NCBI GenBank assembly: GCA_016937995.1
Contig: JAFGVM010000088.1
Coordinates: forward strand, 1 to 46,022
Length of the DNA stretch: 46,022 nucleotides
Direction of reading: 5' to 3'
From: Candidatus Delongbacteria bacterium
Lineage (GTDB): Bacteria; UBA4055
Under the pieces are notes generated by a model. The model did no database searches, had not been told where the DNA came from, and worked only from the letters and a program-made list of their open reading frames with translations. This document shows, one piece after another, positions 43,001 through 46,022 of the stretch (its first letter is position 1; each line of letters opens with the position of its first letter). A program made the position numbers and the translations under genes.

Positions 43001-43215
43001 ATTGAAATTGGAGGTTTAAAACCTGCAGTAAATATCATTACTGATACTTGATCACCGATCAAAAAACCAGTCAACCATTGATAACTTATTGCACACACCG
43101 AAATCAAAGCTGCAAAGAATATTGCTCCGGTCAGTTTTGTTCCACCTTTGCTGAAAGAAGGCAATAGAAAACCTACTCCGAGTAAAATTGCTACTATATA
43201 TATTGGATTTACCAT
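40066..43215 (-). CDS. Fused double antiporter-like subunit (MbxH-MbxH' / MrpD-MrpD)
   Basis: A 1049-aa membrane protein made of two complete NuoL/M/N-MrpD modules in one chain. The first (about 1-500) has the TM5 glutamate in FNLFVFLEITSIATYSL and the TM7 lysine in IEMKQFPSNGWAIDAYEGVAPG. The second (about 510-950) has LQFFFAWEIMTVSSYFL and IGFLVKIAGIGLHTWIGSAYKKAEDDTT. Both keep the Glu-Lys pair of the ion path, so both may pump Na+ or H+. In the archaeal Mbx (Mbs) complex, as I recall, these are two separate subunits, H and H'. A tandem duplication covers its start codon region (43205-43274). Confidence 0.92.
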   Translation of the reverse strand: MVNPIYIVAILLGVGFLLPSFSKGGTKLTGAIFFAALISVCAISYQWLTGFLIGDQVSVMIFTAGFKPPISINLQMGMFEAIFTGSINFMALFGAIYMFRQMAETGTRSFVLFLLMVLGLNGLVMTRDIFNLFVFLEITSIATYSLIGMDLKLKSLSAGFKYMIAGGIASVFLLLGIIMLYSVTGTLNIDEMVKIIPAVANIKILTIGLFLVLFSLIIEMKQFPSNGWAIDAYEGVAPGLTGLVAAIGTGGVFFAIYKTFPMMNKDLLSMTAVIGMLTFFVSNLMGLKQKNPRRILGYSSVAQMGLILSVGAWGYRTGAADEIFMLVLIPLFINHFFAKAGLFWIAGIVKSEKYKNWGMIKNNKIILIPFIILVLALIGLPPFPGFWGKWNLVLFWGATKNFTWIWFLLAGSLIEAVYMLRWLGYALKGEDTEEVKFDMTVSKNLAVFLVTSLLLTIAVYYSWTNEAIAPIYYLPFTVGLALFYLPFLPAKIKGFISMSGIAVYAYYFLPDQAGFNLFFNTIFLGGSFFLIIATMHSKGKRVGFFPLLMLMIGSLVAMVEAKNTLQFFFAWEIMTVSSYFLIMRGKKAQKAALRYVIFSLGGAFLILIGFGYAFSEMHHKIVLPISLLGAIEENKSIVFILISIGFLVKIAGIGLHTWIGSAYKKAEDDTTAFLSSILSKAGIFGFVILILIMGIPKIGKIDIAYVLGWIGAITAISGTMIAIFQEDAKKLLAYSSMGQVGYIILAMATMSGLGWTAGMYQVVNHMLIKGILFLAIAGVIYRTGTSKMYKMGGLIKKMPLSYTAVMFGIIAISGVPPLTGFGAKWLLYEALIEKGWYLQTGVAFFASTVAFLYCFRLIHTIFLGQAKTEFKDVKEAPVWFIIPQYIFIIIIMAFSMKPKLLLDMITFAVKPIFGESLSWVGDTAFSSLGYWNGFVVMNIVMVLFIGLTVLLLIKAPKVQKVKQFNIVFAGERPETPELTHFAYQFYKPYYRALGFLVNPRVKTFWKNVSNSAHTIGDSLRKIYTGNGQTYAFWILMYGLILFFITVGVK

Positions 43216-43274
43216 TTTAATTCCTTGTAATCGTTAATTGGATTTACCATTTTAGTTCCTTGTAATCATTAATT
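43205..43274 (-). repeat. 35-bp tandem duplication of a stop/start junction
   Basis: Two adjacent 35-bp copies (43205-43239 and 43240-43274, two mismatches) span the MrpC stop and the antiporter start. The inserted copy makes a 13-codon ORF (43209-43250, MVNPINDYKELKW) that joins the first residues of the downstream protein to the last residues of MrpC. Its stop overlaps the true antiporter start as ATGGTAA. Confidence 0.9.
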
Positions 43275-43606
43275 GACAATGATCTCTTCTGTTGATATAA
43301 TCTTATTACAAAGGTCAGCATCAATGCATTCACTGCCACTCCGATAACGATCGCAGTTAATACTAATGCCTGGGGTACCGGATCAACTATTAAAGAAGAT
43401 ACTTTACTAAGCTCTACTGCTGAATCCAGGATCGGAGCTGTTCTGCCTTCAATAAATCCGAAAGATACCATAACAAGCTGAACACCGGTCTCCACTATTG
43501 CTAAACCAAGAATTATTTTGATCATATTCTTCTGTGTCAACATACCCCAGAATCCTATAATTATAAGGGCAAATCCTATTATATGAACTATCGTGGTTAT
43601 ATTCAT
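43244..43606 (-). CDS. mrpC: MrpC/MbxG-like (NuoK homologue) subunit
   Basis: A 120-aa NuoK/MnhC-type subunit with three membrane helices (IIGFALIIIGFWGMLTQKNMIKIILGLAIVETGVQLV, DPVPQALVLTAIVIGVAVNAL). The conserved intramembrane Glu (VETG) and the DPVPQALVLTAIVIG block are typical of Mrp C subunits. It overlaps mrpB by four bases (ATGA). Confidence 0.94.
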   Translation of the reverse strand: MNITTIVHIIGFALIIIGFWGMLTQKNMIKIILGLAIVETGVQLVMVSFGFIEGRTAPILDSAVELSKVSSLIVDPVPQALVLTAIVIGVAVNALMLTFVIRLYQQKRSLSINDYKELKW

Positions 43607-44307
43607 TCTAAGTCTCCCTTCATATTGTCTAATATACTCGCTAATTCAGTGCCTACTTTCAATCCAATCAATGTATAAATAACAGGTATTGCTCCTGCAC
43701 TTAAAATACTGCCAAAAGTACCAAGAGATAATATTCTGTTATCCAGAAAATTATCTGCTCCGATCATAACGAGACCTAATATCCCGATAAGAACATAAGC
43801 AAATCCTGATAATGATTCTAACCAGCCGAATACATTATGATTGATCTTATAAGATGTGTCTGCAAGAAATAGAAGCATTATTGCAGAAGCTATTACTGCA
43901 CCACCCTGAAAACCTCCACCGGGAGTTAAATGTCCATTTAAAAATATATATATTCCAAAAATAATTATCATTGGAGCAAGCAGTGTAGATCCTGTAAGTA
44001 AAATTTCACTGGATTCTCTTTTCTTTTTACCCGGATCAATTTTCTTCTTCTTTCTTCTTAACAGAACGGCAATTCCTGTAGCTGCTATGAATAATACTGC
44101 AACCTCACCAAGTGTATCTAATCCTCTATATGTTACTATTATAGCCGTTACAATATTCTGAGCTCCAAGTTCCTGATTCCCGCTTCTTTCGGCATATTCT
44201 TTTCCTACTCCTTTTAAAGCAGTAGCTTCTTCAATATTGTTCACTATAATAAAAAATACAAAAACAAACCCCAGTAATAATATAGCTGAGAAAATTCTTT
44301 TAATCAT
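43603..44307 (-). CDS. mrpB: MbxE-MbxF fusion (MrpA C-terminal part plus MrpB)
   Basis: About 234 aa from ATG 44307, which overlaps the previous stop as ATGATTAA; the longer frame to 44373 is not needed. The N-terminal ~85 residues match MbhE (VTAIIVTYRGLDTLGEVAVLFIAATG). The rest is MrpB/MbhF (STLLAPMIIIFGIYIFLNGHLTPGGGFQGGAVIA). In archaeal Mbh these are separate genes. It forms part of the Na+/H+ antiporter module. Confidence 0.9.
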   Translation of the reverse strand: MIKRIFSAILLLGFVFVFFIIVNNIEEATALKGVGKEYAERSGNQELGAQNIVTAIIVTYRGLDTLGEVAVLFIAATGIAVLLRRKKKKIDPGKKKRESSEILLTGSTLLAPMIIIFGIYIFLNGHLTPGGGFQGGAVIASAIMLLFLADTSYKINHNVFGWLESLSGFAYVLIGILGLVMIGADNFLDNRILSLGTFGSILSAGAIPVIYTLIGLKVGTELASILDNMKGDLE

Positions 44308-44557
44308 TTTCTTCCTCCACATCTTTTGTTTTGTGAAGTGCATATAAAAATACCAAAGTAGATAATCCTGCACCTATAGCAGCTTCTGTCATTGCAACAT
44401 CAGGTGCCTGCATCAGTAGATACAATATACTTGCGAATAAACTGACTACTCCTACTGCGATGATCGAAGATATCAGATCCTTCACATGCATTGCTAATAC
44501 AGCCGCAATGATCATTGCTAAACCCATCAGTATGAAAATGCCCTGTTGTAATTCCAT
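44300..44557 (-). CDS. MbhD-like subunit (MrpA domain, DUF4040)
   Basis: An 85-aa three-helix protein equal to the MbhD segment of MrpA (IILMGLAM..., YLLMQAPDVAMTEAAIGAGLSTLVFLYALHKT). The DVAMTEAAIGAG block is diagnostic. The start region is duplicated in tandem (44529-44610). Confidence 0.92.
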   Translation of the reverse strand: MELQQGIFILMGLAMIIAAVLAMHVKDLISSIIAVGVVSLFASILYLLMQAPDVAMTEAAIGAGLSTLVFLYALHKTKDVEEEND

Positions 44558-44610
44558 TAGTCTACCTCCAGTATGAAGATACCTTGTGCTAATTCCATTA
44601 GTCTACCTCC
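44529..44610 (-). repeat. 41-bp tandem duplication of a stop/start junction
   Basis: Two adjacent 41-bp copies (44529-44569 and 44570-44610, several mismatches) span the MrpG stop, ribosome site GGAGG and the MbhD start. The extra copy makes a 13-codon ORF (44557-44598, MELAQGIFILEVD) that fuses the start of MbhD to the end of MrpG. It begins in the MrpG stop and ends in the MbhD start (TAATG both times). Confidence 0.9.
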
Positions 44611-44978
44611 ACTTCAGTATTCTCATTTAGCTTGTCAGTCACCACTACGTCGATATTTTCTTTCTCTTTCAGCTTATCAGTTACAGAACCTTTCGTTAGA
44701 GGAATTCCTTTGAAGTGTGCTGCTCTTGCTAAAGCATGACTTGAAATAGGATTTGTTAAAGCTATGAACATTATTATTACCAGTATCTGACCGATCCATT
44801 CATAGTGACAGATGCCTATTCCTAATAATGTTAAAATTGTTCCTAAAGTCGTTGCTTTTGTTCCTGCCTGCATTCTGTTATAAAGATCCGGCATTCTAAA
44901 TACTCCCAAAGCTCCAAGAAATAAGAATATTGAACCGATTAATGTTATTATTGATCCTAAAATTCTGTACCATTCCAT
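44598..44978 (-). CDS. mrpG: MrpG/MbxC-like subunit
   Basis: A 126-aa MnhG-type protein with three membrane helices (LIGSIFLFLGALGVFRMPDLYNRMQAGTKATTLG, ALTNPISSHALARAAHFKG). The FRMPDLYNRMQAGTKATTLG block is diagnostic. An acidic C-terminal tail (KENIDVVVTDKLNENTEVEVD) is longer than usual. Its ribosome site GGAGGG lies in the mrpF end. Confidence 0.95.
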   Translation of the reverse strand: MEWYRILGSIITLIGSIFLFLGALGVFRMPDLYNRMQAGTKATTLGTILTLLGIGICHYEWIGQILVIIMFIALTNPISSHALARAAHFKGIPLTKGSVTDKLKEKENIDVVVTDKLNENTEVEVD

Positions 44979-44979
44979 T

Positions 44980-45249
44980 TTACAGCCCTCCTTCTAAATG
45001 ACGGGCTACTGCAACTACACCAATGAAACTCAAGATCGCATAGACCATTCCTACATCCAAAAATATTATTCTGGATGACATACAGGCAATTAGTACTATA
45101 AGTGATATAGAAATGACAGTAAATGTATCTAACGCAACAACTCTGTCAGCCATACTTGGACCTTTTATAAGTCGTAATGTTGCCAATATTATCCCTGCCG
45201 ATACAAAATAGGTGGATACTTGGAACAATATCTCAGGTAAATTAGTCAA
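44980..45249 (-). CDS. mrpF: MrpF/MbxB-like subunit
   Basis: An 89-aa MnhF-type protein with three helices (RLIKGPSMADRVVALDTFT, FLDVGMVYAILSFIGVVAVARHLEGG). The start is TTG, overlapping the mrpE stop as TTGACTAA and preceded by a strong GGAGGTGATC site, so the unusual start is well supported. Confidence 0.95.
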   Translation of the reverse strand: MTNLPEILFQVSTYFVSAGIILATLRLIKGPSMADRVVALDTFTVISISLIVLIACMSSRIIFLDVGMVYAILSFIGVVAVARHLEGGL

Positions 45250-45730
45250 AGATCACCTCCAAATATTTTTCAAAACTTGCTACGATTTTCTCTGTTGCAG
45301 CCTTTTCATCTTTATTCGTTACATCTATCCAGTGTATATATAATGTATCTCCGTCTATATCCACTGTTAAAGTGCCGGGAGTCAATGTTATTGAATTTGC
45401 CAATACCATTCTACCCATTGCTGTTTTCAATTTTGTTTTCACTGTAACAATTCCGGGATTTATACGGATAACAGGTTTTATTACTCTTAAGGCTACATCC
45501 AAATTGGCTTTAATGATCTCAATGAATAAATAAAATATATACCAGATGGAATAAATTATTTTTTTAGGGTTAAGTATTGGTGATCTGAGATAATTTCTAA
45601 AAACAACACTTACAATTAATGAGAAACCAAACATAATCATAATATTATTCAGATCTTTTGTCCCTGTCCAAATAAAATAAAACAGTGTGAAGGCGATCGT
45701 TGAAAACAGTATTTTTAAAGTTTTATCCAT
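45242..45730 (-). CDS. mrpE: MrpE/MbxA-like subunit
   Basis: A 162-aa MnhE-type protein: two N-terminal membrane helices, then a cytoplasmic domain with NSITLTPGTLTVDIDGDTLYIHWID, the MrpE signature. GAGGATAT precedes the ATG. It is the first gene of the 12-gene operon in order E-F-G-(MbhD)-B-C-D/D-NuoH-NuoB-NuoC-NuoD-NuoI/GltD, the same order as archaeal mbx operons as I recall them. Confidence 0.95.
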   Translation of the reverse strand: MDKTLKILFSTIAFTLFYFIWTGTKDLNNIMIMFGFSLIVSVVFRNYLRSPILNPKKIIYSIWYIFYLFIEIIKANLDVALRVIKPVIRINPGIVTVKTKLKTAMGRMVLANSITLTPGTLTVDIDGDTLYIHWIDVTNKDEKAATEKIVASFEKYLEVIFD

Positions 45731-45897
45731 ATATATCCTCTTATCGTTATTATTTTCATTTTCTATTTGTCATCCTGATCCCGATCAATCGGGACAGGAT
45801 CTATCTTTTAATTCGCTTTTACTCTCTGTCATGCTGAACTTGTTTCAGTATCTATCTTTTAATTCACTTTAGACCCTGAAATAAATTCAGGGTGACG
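45731..45897. repeat. Cluster of three related palindromic repeats upstream of mrpE
   Basis: Two direct copies, 45769-45820 and 45828-45871, share GTCAT.CTGA...CAG.ATCTATCTTTTAATTC with different palindromic centres. A third lies inverted at 45873-45896 (ACCCTGAA-ATAAA-TTCAGGGT). The stems differ in sequence but remain complementary. They resemble the CTGAACTTGTTTCAG-type intergenic repeats seen in Bacteroidota-like genomes. No gene is present, and no clear operon promoter could be recognised. Confidence 0.65.
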
Positions 45898-46022
45898 CAC
45901 TTATCACTTATCACTTACCACTTATCACTTACCACTTATCACTTACCACTTATCACTTACCACTTATCACTTATCACTTATCACTTATCACTTATCACTT
46001 ATCACTTATCACTTATCACTTA
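45898..46022. repeat. Heptanucleotide tandem array (CACTTAY)n
   Basis: Seventeen complete units and one partial unit of CACTTAT or CACTTAC run to the window edge. The variant base alternates T,T,C,T,C,T,C,T,C and then is T only, so the right half looks freshly expanded. The same heptamer occurs degenerately at 15507-15543 and 36421-36448. Confidence 0.95.

Noticed and set aside
45687-45872. 61-aa plus-strand ORF near the right edge
   Set aside because: It is made of the palindromic intergenic repeats and the antisense of mrpE.
45898-46022. CRISPR array
   Set aside because: The unit is only 7 bp with no spacers and no cas genes; it is a simple tandem repeat.
1-46022. tRNA or rRNA genes
   Set aside because: I scanned for cloverleaf and rRNA landmarks by eye and saw none; a covariance search could still find one.

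Overview
The window looks like an AT-rich chromosome segment from an anaerobic or microaerophilic Gram-negative bacterium. The outer-membrane usher and secreted proteins with signal peptides indicate an outer membrane. Superoxide reductase, rubrerythrin, flavodiiron protein and ferredoxin-type energy genes indicate an anaerobe that meets oxygen. The N-terminal VGIN..G..PDASA motif of the protein at the left edge and the intergenic repeat families recall the Fibrobacterota/Chlorobiota/Bacteroidota (FCB) group and relatives. That placement is inference; no rRNA or marker gene is present.

Layout: 1-3.7 kb holds the start of a secreted protein, a B12-type radical SAM gene overlapping a small membrane protein, and a PAS protein. 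3.7-7.7 kb holds a BlaR1/BlaI sensor-repressor pair with two palindromic operators, a PrsW-type protease and an Ogg2 glycosylase. 7.8-13.9 kb is a plus-strand oxygen and peroxide defence operon: PerR, rubredoxin, flavodiiron protein, ferritin, peroxiredoxin, desulfoferrodoxin, a small winged-helix protein, rubrerythrin, a ferritin-like protein, a dihydroorotate-dehydrogenase-like protein and a flavin reductase. The peroxiredoxin has an in-frame UGA exactly at its catalytic cysteine, followed by a hairpin of the right geometry, so it is read here as a selenoprotein. 13.9-18.6 kb (minus) is an nqrBCDEF operon with no nqrA; a heavy-metal-associated domain protein sits upstream and an unknown protein downstream. 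19.4-23.9 kb (minus) is a chaperone-usher fimbrial operon. 24-32.5 kb is mixed metabolism: MDR oxidoreductase, U32/RlhA-like protein, semialdehyde dehydrogenase, two VOC proteins, YCII, GNAT, and a zincin-flavodoxin fusion. 32.5-34.3 kb is a toxin-antitoxin pair and an ORF6N protein. 34.6-45.7 kb (minus) is a 12-gene operon for an Mrp-antiporter/complex-I-like membrane complex of the Mbx/Mbh type. Its ferredoxin subunit is fused to a GltD-like NAD(P)H flavoprotein, and its large subunit has lost one of the four NiFe cysteines.

How the parts fit: Nqr and the Mbx-like complex are both expected to couple electron transfer between NAD(P)H or ferredoxin and carriers to Na+ movement. The defence operon would spend reduced rubredoxin and NAD(P)H on O2, superoxide and peroxide. 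The most unusual items are the Sec-peroxiredoxin, two independent tandem duplications of stop/start junctions in the Mbx operon that each create a 13-codon mini-ORF, and a two-copy structured intergenic element whose stems differ in sequence yet stay complementary.
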